Source of the DNA: Chondrilla cf. caribensis
Taxonomy: Eukaryota; Porifera; Demospongiae; Chondrillida; Chondrillidae
Reading direction: 5' to 3'
DNA: 64,000 bases
NCBI GenBank assembly: GCA_964020155.1
Contig: OZ026548.1
Coordinates: 3,473,397-3,537,396 of the forward strand
Numbering within the stretch: position 1 is the first letter of the stretch; the number at the start of each line of letters is the position of its first letter. Shown here piece after piece: positions 36,301 to 47,929 of this stretch. Made by a program: the position numbers and the translations under genes. Below the pieces are notes generated by a model. It saw only the letters and a program-made list of their open reading frames with translations, ran no database searches and was not told the origin of the DNA.

Positions 36301-39300
36301 TGGACATTGGGCGTTGTGGATTATATTGCTCATATATTGCATCTGATAATACTGTCACTACTTGTACAGAACCACTAAGAACTGCCTGATGTAGAGGAGT
36401 TTCAAGAACACCTGCCATTATGTCTGGATTAGCTCCCAACCTCAGTAATTCATGCACTGCTTCCAGTTTGCCTGTAGCAGCTGCTGAGTGGAGAGGAGTG
36501 TAGCCATTAGCATCTTCTCTATTGACATCCAAACCACATTCTACCAACCAACCTAGTAATTCAACATGACCACCTCTGGCAGCGAAATGTAGGACACTTT
36601 GACCATTACTGCTCAATACATCAATTGGACAACCTTCATCCAGTAAAACTGACATTACCTTCTTGTGACCACCCAATGCAGCCAGATGTAGTGGAGTCCC
36701 GTAAGTACCAGCAACCTTTGTCATTGATGCCTTTCCACCCAATCTCAGCAATTCGTGCATTGCTTCCAGTTTACCTGCAGCAGTTGTTAAGTGGAGTGGA
36801 GTGTAGCCAGCATTATCGGCTCCATTGACATCCAAACCGCATTCTACCAACCAATCTAGTAATTCAACATGACCATTTTGGGCAGCAACATGTAGGACAC
36901 TAAAGCCACCACTGCTCACTACATCAATTGGACAACCTTGATCAAGTAAAACTGACATTACCTTCTTGTAACCACCAAATGCAGCCTGATGTAGTGGAGT
37001 CCAGTAGGTACCAGCAATCTTTGTCATTGATGCCTTTCCACCCAATCTCAGCAATTCATGCACTGCTTCCAGGTTGCCATTACGTGCTGCTAAGTGGAGT
37101 GGAGTGTAGCCAGCATCATTGGCTCCATTGACATCCAAACCACATTCTACCAACCAACCTAGTAATTCAACATGACCATCTTCGGCAGCAACATGTAGGA
37201 CACTTTGACCACTACTGCTCACCACATCAATCGGACAACCTTCATCCAGTAAAACTGACATTACCTTCTTGTGACCACCCAATGCAGCCAGATGTAGTGG
37301 AGTCCTGTAAGTACCAGCAACCTTTGTCAATGATGCCTTTCCACCCAATCTCAGCAATTCATGCACTGCTTCCAGGTTGCCATTACGTGCTGCTAAGTGG
37401 AGTGGAGTGTAGCCAGCATCATTGGCTCCATTGACATCCAAACCACATTCTACCAACCAACCTAGTAATTCAACATGACCATCTTCGGCAGCGAAATGTA
37501 GGACACTTTGACCACTACTGTTCACCACATCAATCGGACAACCTTCATCCAGTAAAACTGACATTACCTTCTTGTGACCACCCAATGCAGACTGATGTAG
37601 TGGAGTTCTGTAAGTACCAGCAACCTTTGTCATTGATGCCTTTCCACCCAGTCTCAGCAATTCATGCACTGCTTCCAGTTTGCCTGTAGCAGCTGCTGAG
37701 TGGAGGGGAGTGTTGCCATCAGCATCTTCTCTATTGACATCCAAACCACATTCTACCAACCAACCTACTAATTCAACATGACCACCTTCGGCAGCGAAAT
37801 GTAGGACACTTTGACCACTATTGCTCACCACATATATCGGACAACCTTCATCCAGTAAAACTGACATTACCTTCTTGTGACCACCCAATGCAGCCTGATG
37901 TAGTGGAGTCCCGTAAGTACCAGCAACCTTTGTCATTGATGCCTTTCCACCCAATCTCAGCAATTCGTGCATTGCTTCCAGTTTACCTGCAGCAGTTGTT
38001 AAGTGGAGTGGAGTGTAGCCAGCATTATCGGCTCCATTGACATCCAAACCGCATTCTACCAACCAATCTAGTAATTCAACATGACCATTTTGGGCAGCAA
38101 CATGTAGGACACTAAAGCCACCACTGCTCACTACATCAATTGGACAACCTTGATCAAGTAAAACTGACATTACCTTCTTGTAACCACCAAATGCAGCCTG
38201 ATGTAGTGGAGTCCAGTAGGTACCAGCAATCTTTGTCATTGATGCCTTTCCACCCAATCTCAGCAATTCATGCACTGCTTCCAGGTTGCCATTACGTGCT
38301 GCTAAGTGGAGTGGAGTGTAGCCAGCATCATTGGCTCCATTGACATCCAAACCACATTCTACCAACCAACCTAGTAATTCAACATGACCATCTTCGGCAG
38401 CGAAATGTAGGACACTTTGACCACTACTGCTCACCACATCAATCGGACAACCTTCATCCAGTAAAACTGACATTACCTTCTTGTGACCACCCAATGCAGC
38501 CAGATGTAGTGGAGTCCCGTAAGTACCAGCAACCTTTGTCAATGATGCCTTTCCACCCAATCTCAGCAATTCATACACTGCTTCTAGGTTGTCTTTGGCA
38601 GCTGCTGAATGGAGGGGAGTGTAGCCATCAGCATCTTCTCTATTGACATCCAAACCACATTCTACCAACCAATCTACTAATTCAACATGACCACCTTTGG
38701 CAGCAAAATGTAGGACACTTTGACCACTACTGTTCACCACATCGATCGGACAACCTTCATCCAGTAAAACTGACATTACCTTCTTGTAACCACCAAATGC
38801 AGCCAGATGTAGTGGAGTCCCGTAAGTACCAGCAATCTTTGTCATTGATGCCTTTCCACCCAATCTCAGCAATTCATGTACTGCTTCCAGGTTGCCATTA
38901 TGTGCTGCTAAGTGGAGTGGAGTGTAGCCAGCATCATCAGCTCCATTGACATCCAAACCACATTCTACCAACCAACCTAGTAATTCAACATGACCATCTT
39001 TGGCAGCAAAATGTAGGACACTTTGACCACTACTGCTCAATACATCAATTGGACAACCTTCATCCAGTAAAACTGACATTACCTTCTTGTGACCACCCAA
39101 TGCAGCCTGATGTAGTGGAGTCCCGTAAGTACCAGCAACCTTTGTCATTGATGCCTTTCCACCCAATCTCAGCAATTCATGCACTGCTTCCAGTTTGCCT
39201 ACACCAGCTGCTGAATGGAGGGGAGTGTAGCCATCAGCATCTTCTCTATTGACATCCAAACCACATTCTACCAACCAACCTACTAATTCAACATGACCAC

Positions 39301-42300
39301 CTTGGGCAGCAACATGTAGGACACTAAAGCCACCACTGCTCACTACATCAATTGGACAACCTTGATCAAGTAAAACTGACATTACCTTCTTGTAACCACC
39401 AAATGCAGCCTGATGTAGTGGAGTCCAGTAGGTACCAGCAATCTTTGTCATTGATGCCTTTCCACCCAATCTCAGCAATTCATGCACTGCTTCCAGGTTG
39501 CCATTACGTGCTGCTAAGTGGGGTGGAGTGTAGCCAGCATCATTGGCTCCATTGACATCCAAACCACATTCTACCAACCAACCTACTAATTCAACATGAC
39601 CATCTTCGGCAGCGAAATGTAGGACACTTTGACCACTACTGCTAACCACATCAATTGGACAACCTTCATCCAGTAAAACTGACATTACCTTCTTGTGACC
39701 ACCCAATGCAGCCTGATGTAGTGGAGTCCCGCAAGTACCAGCAACCTTTGTCATTGATGCCTTTCCACCCAGTCTCAGCAATTCATACACTGCTTCCAGT
39801 TTGCCTGTAGCAGCTGCTGAGTGGAGGGGAGTGTTGCCATCAGCATCTTCTCTATTGACATCCAAACCACATTCTACCAACCAACCTACTAATTCAACAT
39901 GACCACCTTCGGCAGCGAAATGTAGGACACTTTGACCACTATTGCTCACCACATATATCGGACAACCTTCATCCAGTAAAACTGACATTACCTTCTTGTG
40001 ACCACCCAATGCAGCCTGATGTAGTGGAGTCCCGTAAGTACCAGCAACCTTTGTCATTGATGCCTTTCCACCCAATCTCAGCAATTCATGCACTGCTTCC
40101 AGGTTGCCATTACGTGCTGCTAAGTGGAGTGGAGTGTAGCCAGCATCATTGGCTCCATTGACATCCAAACCACATTCTACCAACCAATCTAGTAATTCAA
40201 CATGACCATCTTGGGCAGCAACATGTAGGACACTAAAACCACCACTGCTCACCACATCAATTGGACAACCTTCATCCAGTAAAACTGACATTACCTTCTT
40301 GTGACCACCCAATGCAGCCAGATGTAGTGGAGTCCCATAAGTACCAGCAACCTTTATCATTGATGCCTTTCCACCCAATCTCAGCAATTCATGCACTGCT
40401 TCCAGTTTACCTGCAGCAGTTGTTAAGTGGAGTGGAGTGTAGCCAGCATCATCGGCTCCATTGACATCCAAACCACATTCTACCAACCAATCTAGTAATT
40501 CAACATGACCACCTTGGGCAGCAACATGTAGGACACTAAAACCACCACTGCTCACTACATCAATTGGACAACCTTGATCAAGTAAAACTGACATTACCTT
40601 CTTGTAACCACCAAATGCAGCCTGATGTAGTGGAGTCCAGTAGGTATCAGCAATCTTTGTCATTGATGCCTTTCCACCCAATCTCAGCAATTCATACACT
40701 GCTTCCAATTTACCTGCAGCAGCTGTTAAGTGGAGGGGAGTGTAGCCAGCATCATCGGCTCCATTGACATCCAAACCACATTCTACCAACCAACCTAGTA
40801 ATTCAACATGACCACCTTCGGCAGCGAAATGTAGGACACTTTGACCACTATTGCTCACCACATATATCGGACAACCTTCATCCAGTAAAACTGACATTAC
40901 CTTCTTGTGACCACCCAATGCAGCCTGATGTAGTGGAGTCCCGTAAGTACCAGCAACCTTTGTCATTGATGCCTTTCCACCCAATCTCAGTAATTCATGC
41001 ACTGATTCCAGGTTGCCATTACGTGCTGCTGAGTGGAGAGGAGTGTAGCCATCATTACCTTGTACATTAGCAGAAACTCCTCCGGTAATCAGTTCTCTGA
41101 TGACTTCAACATGTCCTCCTTCTGCTGCTCTATGGAGGGCAGTATATCCATGACCATCTGCTACATCCACTGGACATCTGTGTTCTAATATTGCTAACAC
41201 AGTCTGCATATCACCAAGGTAGGATGATTGGAACAGCAAATCACAGACAGTCTCATCATCTAGTGCTGCTATAAACTCTAGTCTTGTTTCCTTTTCATCT
41301 GAAACCTCTTCTCTCTGCTCACACTCAACACCCTCCACTCCACCATACTTCAACAGTTCTTCCTGCGTTGAATAGTTCTCACACATCACTGCCCTTTTAA
41401 ATGGGGTATTACCTTCAAAATTAAAATAGTTAACATTGCTACCTAGATCAACCAGGACACCTATAGGAGCCACTCCTCCACTTGTTGCAGCATGATGTAA
41501 GGGAGTGCGGCCGTGTCTGTCCACTGGATCAATACAGCAACCTCTCTCGTGGAGAAGTTTCATCACCTCAACCTGTCCATGCGATGCAGCATGATGGAGA
41601 ATGGAACAACCCTCTTCATCAGTCAGGTCAGGTGATAAACCTAAATCAAGGTAATTCTTTACCAGTACAATGTTCCCAGATTGGACAGCCTCAAACACAT
41701 CACTGTCATCATCTACATTATAGTCTACTTTGTCCTTCAGTTCTTGATTCACTTCTTCCATTCCAGAGTCTTGTGGTGGACAGTCACTCTCTGAGATTAT
41801 ATTTCCATCTGGTTGTAGTTCTTCAACATGCACTGTTCCTTCATGTACACCTTCTGTAGTGAACTGTTCACTACTCACAATACAGTGGGATTCTTCTTCC
41901 TGCTCACCACCCATAATACAGTGAGATTCTATTAAATTTTTCTGTTTACAGCTCACAGTACCATGGGATACTACTCCTTGTCCACCGCTAACAGTACTGT
42001 TGGATTGCTGGATTGCTTGATCACCACTGACAGTATTGTTGAATTTCACTTCCTGTTCACCACTCATGGTACTGTGGGATTCTTCTTGTTCACCATGGAA
42101 TTCTACTTCCTGTTCCCCACTTGTAGTATCGTAGGATTCTATTTCCTGTTTACCACTTGCAGTACCATGTGATACTAGTTCCTGTTCACCCCAATATTTT
42201 AAATTCACAGTATCTGCTATGGCTTCATCACCTTGTTGTCCACTAAACTCTACACCTTCTTTGACCTCATGATGTACAGGTATTTCAGAATCTTGTATAT

Positions 42301-42376
42301 TTTGTGCTATCAGTGTATCTGTACTGTCATCCTCACTATCAATGTGACCTTTCTTTTGATATTTTGAGTCAGCCAT
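32923..42376 (-). CDS. Giant ankyrin/Death/CARD-like protein, gene B
   Basis: Four exons: 42376-35081, 34984-34810, 33939-33640 and 33173-32923 (stop). Phases 0, 1 and 1 agree, giving about 2,673 residues. The start is ATG 42376 (good context, aacaaaATGG); the frame is open upstream but has no ATG. Exon 1 encodes an acidic N-terminus with SGEQEVES-type repeats, several single ankyrin repeats, 15 copies of a 101-residue cassette (three ankyrin repeats, with GGKASMTKVAGTYGTPLH and KKVMSVLLDEGCPID), more ankyrins, and a Death domain in its last 90 residues. Exon 2 encodes a Pro-rich linker. Exon 3 is CARD-like (FSERFLHDVDSHAIVSRLE, KEVIS, MSGLGRAM). Exon 4 starts IMIVKENALGSIVGRS and ends inside the minisatellite. 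It is likely a cytosolic scaffold or sensor of innate immunity or cell death, by inference. Confidence 0.88.
33359..33391. repeat. (CA)n microsatellite
   Basis: About 16 CA units in the intron between exons 3 and 4 of gene B. The paralogous intron of gene C has about 6 units near 50030. Confidence 0.9.
33640..33939 (-). other. CARD-like domain exon of gene B
   Basis: A 300-bp exon between acceptor tgtgtgcag and donor gtaagtgttc, entering and leaving in phase 1. Its roughly 100 residues show the six-helix CARD pattern: DVDSHAIVSRLE, then KEVISKGV, then LHLQRHA, and YPKMSGLGRAMKEELDLL. Compared with the gene C exon (50335-50634) the ends are nearly identical, while the middle differs strongly (FIKHCDIGRGN versus DIDHCSVRKGN). 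Confidence 0.7.
36480..41060 (-). repeat. 15-copy tandem array of a 303-bp ankyrin cassette within gene B
   Basis: The marker phrase for each cassette (KKVMSVLLD) occurs 15 times at 303-bp spacing. Genes A and C have two cassettes each. Variants (YWTPLHQAAFGGYKKV, CPIYVVSNSG, LSSSG) recur in the same order in separate places, so blocks of several cassettes were copied. The reading frame is kept throughout because 303 is a multiple of three. Confidence 0.93.
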
Positions 42377-42498
42377 TTTGTTACACTGTGTGTTGATTTC
42401 ACACAATCTTGTCAAGGCTACATGAATGATTAAAATAGACAATTATGCAAGTCTCCAGATACACTCAAGTGAGAAGAGGTTATATTAAATTCAAAATA

Positions 42499-42688
42499 CA
42501 GTGGAACCTCCATAATCCGACACTTTTATACGTAATCCAAAATAAATACATACGTACATACATATTCGCACCACATTTCGAGAGACATCCATCATTATAG
42601 ACTATATTGTAAAGCCTCCATTTTCTGACAACATTTGAATTCCATTCATTTGTTACCCATTTAGTGTCAGATTATCAAGGTTCTACTG
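42499..42688. mobile_element. Tigger-like MITE, copy in spacer B
   Basis: Ends CAGTGGAACCT and GGTTCTACTG are at the same position relative to the ankyrin gene as in spacers A and C. About 40 bp (tacatacgtacatacatatt) are extra inside this copy. Confidence 0.6.
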
Positions 42689-42729
42689 TGTGTAGCCATC
42701 AATGCAATTAAAGGGTTTGATTAGATTAT

Positions 42730-43210
42730 GAGCTATATAGACCATATCCATTTTTACGCCCACTGTCCACAATGATGAAGTCACAAGAACAACCAAAGAT
42801 GTCCCTTTTCTCAGATCTACTCTTTATCTCGTAAATATCTGTGAGCATTCACTGGAGAGATTTCGTCCTATCCTTACAACGAATTATGAAAGTATAGCTC
42901 GTAGCTCTTGTGCCGTGCAGGATATAGATGCAGATAGCATAATATTTCAGATCTATGTAGAGTGTATGCTTGGGGTTGATTTTTATTGGTCTGTAATTTA
43001 TACCGGTCTGACTATTATACAGATTTCGTGATATTTCGGACCGTCCTATTCAATGTATTGGTCCAGTCTGATCCGACGCGGACCGAAAATTATAGTCCAC
43101 CAAAAAGAGCTACCTAACGCGTACTGAGTACTAATGGAGCAAAGCTTGAAAAAACATGGCGGATGGCGGATATGGCGGTTGGCGCAATACACATATACTT
43201 TCCCATACTG
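42730..43210. other. Spacer-B-specific insert of about 480 bp
   Basis: Spacers A and C continue directly from the Tigger-like MITE region into tttgcttgatc, whereas this copy has unrelated sequence until about 43210. It includes ggtctgactatta and ggaccgtcc motifs and CGACGCGGACCG. I could not find clear inverted ends or a frame. An old insertion is likely. Confidence 0.4.
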
Positions 43211-43366
43211 ATGAATTTGTGCCAGAAAATTGTGGCATATTATATTGGTACTGGGGAATTGTGGTGGATAAGAATGTTTGGTAGATAATTAAAGCGCTGA
43301 TGTATTAACAAGAATTCACCATAATATATTAATTTTGATATTGAGGTGAATTTTCAATTTTATACT

Positions 43367-43530
43367 TCAATGGCTTCTCCCACCAGAGTCCAGACATGTG
43401 CTGCTCTCGGACCAACACTTTAGTTCCTCTTTTAACATCAGACGCCTTCTGTAGACCATCCTCCAGTTGTCTTCCTCATTATTCCTATCCATAGGAAACA
43501 AGCCCCCTTTGACCAAACACTCGCCTGACA
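43367..43530 (-). CDS. Possible last coding exon of an unidentified gene in spacer B
   Basis: The minus strand reads GLFPMDRNNEEDNWRMVYRR, then KCWSESSTCLDSGG and a stop at 43367. The paralogous frame in spacer A (5421-5575) is intact with the same end. The pattern of change suggests past coding constraint. The family is not recognised. Another possible exon of the same gene, about 44665-44760 (MWTVDGTFGSSVLSTEL, then gtgagaat), lies upstream on this strand. Confidence 0.4.
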
Positions 43531-45021
43531 GATGTAGCGATCGTGATGGAGAGTACTAATATGATTCTCAAATTCTCGATAATATTATTACAACATTATT
43601 ACATTATGAAATCCAAGTATAATTCCTCTTGAATGAGTATACATACGAATATCATGCACGTGTGAATGAAATGGAAATCTAAAATATTACTCTAAGTCTT
43701 ACAAGCACTGCAAAGTAGACATGGACAGAACATAAACACATCATTAGTACATGTTTATGAGATACAAATAGGGATGGAATAGACCACATAATGAAAATCA
43801 TTACCATCCATCAACCTCTGTACATGGTACCTACCTACATGAACTTAACCCCTGTCTACACATGTATAGTATACAGACATTGATATGATACATTTGATAC
43901 ACTGTACATACAGTACAACTTGCCTAGGAGTAACCCAGCATGCACTGTAAAAACACTGGCGGAAATATTCCACCATGTGGATGGACTTGATGAATTGTAT
44001 GTACCATCACATGCTCAAAATTGACATGGTTGTTATTGGTGACAAACAAATCAATGCAACTAAGCGTAGCGTAGTAACAGTGTAAATAGTTTGTGTGTGT
44101 GGGGGGGGGTGTTGGTTGTCTGGTCTACATATGTACATGTACATATGCAAACAGACATACATGACAAACCCCCCAAAATATGTACACTATCTACCACAAC
44201 ATACATCTGTCTCCTCAGATCACACCACCTGTTGCCCATCACAACATCAACAGTTGAACAGCTAAAGGTTTGCTGTATTCACTTTGTCTTGTTACAAATA
44301 GCATCCATGAAATTTCGTGCATGTAGTGATACATACAATTCACCAAATCCACTAATAATGGTGGGATATTTCCACCAGTGTTCATACAGTATCACAATAC
44401 AACTGAACTGGAGATCTGAATATTTCTGATTCTTATGCCACTCTATGATAGAGTACATCAACACCTTTCATTGTTAAGGAGTGGATCAAAAATAATCAAG
44501 GTGTACTGTATACTCTACTCTCTCTACTACTGTGAGACTGATCAACAAACAATATCCACTGCATACTGACGTGTACAGTCAACTGTTCTACACACCTCTG
44601 TCCCAGAACACTATGTTGGATGGAGGGAATCCAACAAACTGGACACAGGAACTATTCTCACCTCACAACAACAACTGAATGTCAACTCAGTGCTGAGAAC
44701 ACTTGAACCAAAGGTGCCGTCCACAGTCCACATAGAGACAGGATGAGGACTTTGATGGGATTTAACATCAACCAGTGAAGAGTAGGCTGTACAGGTGAAA
44801 GGGATGTGTAAGTACTAATATACAATACTACTAGCTGTGATCGAAGATGAAGATCACAGCTAAACGCATGGCTGTGATTTCACATGTCGGTGAACATGTC
44901 AATGTCCCTAATGTAAACTAGGAATAGTCAACTCAAAACAAAAGCAAGCAGAAAATCAGTTCTATGGAAAAATTAAAGCATTTGCCACTATTATTTAAAG
45001 CCGCTGATTATCATTCTTCTG
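43531..45021. other. Spacer B, conserved spacer sequence
   Basis: This aligns with 5.6-8.3 kb and 56.6-59.3 kb minus their insertions. An inverted pair (about 43950-44020 and 44300-44390, centred on gtggaatatttcc) suggests an old fold-back element; spacer A lacks its right half. No gene is fixed. Confidence 0.4.
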
Positions 45022-45053
45022 TCACACACACATGCATGCATGCATGCACGCAT

Positions 45054-45093
<40 letters not shown>

Positions 45094-45105
45094 GCGCGCG
45101 CGCAT

Positions 45106-45158
<53 letters not shown>

Positions 45159-45167
45159 CGCACACAC
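45022..45167. repeat. Compound CA/CATG/CG microsatellite
   Basis: CA units are interrupted by catgcatgcatgc and by a CGCGCGCGCGC run. This is paralogous to the CA tracts at 8334 and 59362. Confidence 0.92.
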
Positions 45168-45965
45168 TAGTTCAGCTAGCTAGACCGTCCCTAAGAGGCA
45201 CCAAGGGGCAGAAAAGGGAAGGGACGGTCTAGCCTAAGTAGCGATCAGTTCACACCTGAGCGCGTGACTATCAACCAATGAAATGCTACTGCCAAGAATC
45301 TTGGCAATGATATTCATTGATTAAGTTTAGTTACTTGCTAAGTGTTATGGAGGATGATACTACATACTCGTTGCTGGTTGCTCGAAAAATCCACCCATCT
45401 GACTGTCAGATGAATGCGATTACTAGAATTTTGCAAGGACATGATACAATCATATGTCTCCCGACTGGTCACGGCAAGTCGTCGATTAAGGATTGCAAAC
45501 AAAGGAAAGAGGACCAACATATTCAGTCCTAGTTGTATCATTGTTTTTATTTCTGATAAAGCAACAGGTGAAATGCTTTCACGAAAGTGGTTTGTCTGCT
45601 GTGCGTTCACAGAGTAGTTAGAGACGTTGATGCTCACGATGAAAGATACAAAATTGAGAGTACCTATATTCTCTGATGAGACTCCTTGCATAATCGACAA
45701 AACAACACTAGATCTATTCATTCCTTGCTTTCCCCTGTCCTTCCACAGATACTCTAAACAGAGCTAGAACATAGACTATGGTTAGAGTGTCTATGGTCCT
45801 CCTAACACGTACGGGCTGTATGGTGAGCCATACAGAGTAGTAGAAACTCTATACGTGTTATTCAATAATTGGTGGGTGTGAACTAATCGCTACTTGGGCT
45901 AGAACGTCCCTTCCCTTTTCTGCCCTTTGGTGCCACTTAGGTACGGTCTAGCTGGCTATAGACTA
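45168..45965. mobile_element. Hairpin-ended Mutator-like transposon carrying a helicase fragment (798 bp)
   Basis: The left end (45168-45260) and the reverse complement of the right end (45880-45965) match over about 85 bp. They read tag, then gctagctagacc, gtcccta, a gggacggtctag hairpin partner, then aagtagcgatnagttcacacc. Each end folds on itself (ctagaccgtcc with ggacggtctag). It sits inside the CA tract, which blurs the target duplication. The terminal words are those of the elements at 46011 and 55699, which have exact 9-bp target duplications as in Mutator-like elements. Confidence 0.75.
45347..45532 (+). pseudogene. RecQ-like helicase N-terminal fragment
   Basis: From ATG 45347, about 60 residues include HPSDCQMNAITRILQGHD followed by CLPTGHGKS. 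This is the Q-motif plus Walker A arrangement of RecQ/DEAD-box helicases. The frame then stops at 45532, and motifs II to VI are absent. It lies wholly between the terminal repeats of the transposon. It is best read as a captured piece of a host helicase, or the relic of an element-borne one. Confidence 0.65.
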
Positions 45966-46010
45966 TTACACACACATACACATGCACACACACACATGCA
46001 CACAAACACA

Positions 46011-46104
46011 TAGTCTAGCTAGCTAGCCCGTCCCCGCACATGCGCCCTCCCGCTCTTAATGCCCATAGGGCGTGTGTGCAGGGACGGGCTAGCTAGCTAG
46101 ACTA
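46011..46104. mobile_element. 94-bp hairpin MITE with exact 9-bp target duplication
   Basis: Terminal inverted repeats of 23-24 bp (tagtctagctagctagcccg and its complement) are bordered by ACAAACACA on both sides (46002-46010 and 46105-46113). It is GC-rich in the loop (gcgccctcccgct). The ends relate it to the elements at 45168 and 55699. Confidence 0.85.
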
Positions 46105-46113
46105 ACAAACACA

Positions 46114-47929
46114 CTCTCTCTCACACACACGGACACACAGGCCATATCAGCATAGTAACAACTGATAATGTACTTACATCTCACAGTTATTATTGGCTAT
46201 GTATATTAAATACAATTATTGAATCCTAGAATGATCCACAGTTGAAGGGAGTCCACACATCACAGCAGAGGAGGCTGGCAGGACAGACCACCTGTAGGAA
46301 TCTCACACTCAGTCACGTCTACTAGTACGATGATAGGCGGAGTTTTGTGGATAGTTCGCTACGACTGTTCTATCTCCTCTTCTTCCCCTATTATACTGAC
46401 AATGGCAGTATTCCCTTACGAAGCGGTCAGCTGGAGATCACCTACGTATAGATACAAAACTCAGCTTTGGTATAACGTACACACGTAGTGGTCAACTCAG
46501 ACAGTGTGGGAAGATTGAAATTGGTTAGACTAGATCTAACCGAATGAGCAACAAATAACGTAATCTAAAGTTAGAGGTGGCTCTAGTATTACAATTACTG
46601 AATAATAATTATTGATACTTAAAACACACTACAATCTCGTTTTGACTGGCACACACTTGGACTCTACGTTGAATACTACGTAAATGATAGTTTAACGGTC
46701 ACCAACTGTAATACCTCAAGGAGGAAAGAACCGGATAAAGACGACAAATCACACGGTCTTCCTGAAAGTACGCTGTACTTCTTTATCTGTGGCTTTGGGC
46801 GTGGTTTACCCAGACGCTCTCCGCGCGTGTATACACGGCTGTTCGATTGCAAACGCTATTATTGTCACATGCAATCAAGTTAAAGATTCAAAACTGGGGT
46901 GTATAGTGCATGAACCATGGATGTTAGGTGTTATAGGGTCGAGTATGACATTATTATGGTCTGGCTGCCCTAAATTTAATACATACACTAGGCACAGGTG
47001 TTTGGAATGGATGTGATTACATAGAAAGTGTCGTTATATTATACCAACCTATAGCTAGCATGGAGCAATTTGAATAGTCCATAGATATCAATGTGAGTGT
47101 ACATGTCATTAACCTAGAAGCCCAGCAGTAGTATTGTATTATTATAACTGTAGCATGTAATTAAGTACATGTATGTATAACTGTAGACTGCATGCATATA
47201 TGACATTGTACGTAATAATAATATTATGGTGCACGTGTCCACTGTAATTGTACAAACTATAATTATGTATTTGAAAATGTTATATAACGTCAATGTTGCA
47301 TGGTGCACAGTTCATGTGTAGTCTCTTGACCAGTACATACACTAGCATCCCATCAACTGGGGATTAGGCTGAGAGATACGTATGGATGGTCCAGTACATC
47401 TCAATTACAATAAAATTAATACTACATCAAATCCATGACAATAATAATTGATCCTTCACTAGCACACAGTGAAGATGGGATAAAATGAAATAATCACAGA
47501 ACACAACATACAATTTGAACAACAAGTGAGAAAATTTACAATTAAAATTATATAGATAAATAACACAGATAAAACAATGATATAATAAATAAATAAACAA
47601 ATAAATTAAATACATAATATAGTTACTTAGGAAAGGATGGCTCAGTCTCCTTGCAGCTGTCCTACTGAAGGCTGCAATACGTACTTCCACACTAGACACA
47701 AACTGATATATCATCAGATGACCAGTGTGTGTGCGTATACAATACAATAGATGTGTCAGTGTCCTTCAGGGAAATATTGAGCAGGATTATCCACATGGAT
47801 ATCAGAGAAACAACATGGTCACCTCGAAACAGGGAACCAAACATAACAGTACACTCCATTTTCTACACAGAAGTCATCCACTCACCAACAACTAATCAGG
47901 ATCTCCTTTGAGAGGTAGGTAGTGCACAG
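46114..47929. other. Spacer B, segment related to the CABIN1 5' flank
   Basis: 46.15-47.15 kb matches spacers A and C. 46.85-46.90 kb repeats the tattattgtcacatgcaa word found upstream of CABIN1. 47.35-47.93 kb matches 28.9-30.19 kb. The MVYPDALRACIHGCS-type frame at 46789-47016 is not kept in spacer C. No gene is supported. Confidence 0.4.

Noticed and set aside
36625..40767. Series of 67-residue plus-strand frames (MDNL... type) spaced at 303 bp or multiples of it
   Set aside because: They are antisense shadows of the ankyrin cassette and recur only because the cassette does.
42377..42442. N-terminal extension of gene B (and the same in A)
   Set aside because: It has no ATG. The shared ATG before AD/NSKYQKK has a good start context.
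45680..45700. Hammerhead ribozyme core (ctgatgag)
   Set aside because: The matching GAAA core and flanking stems are absent.
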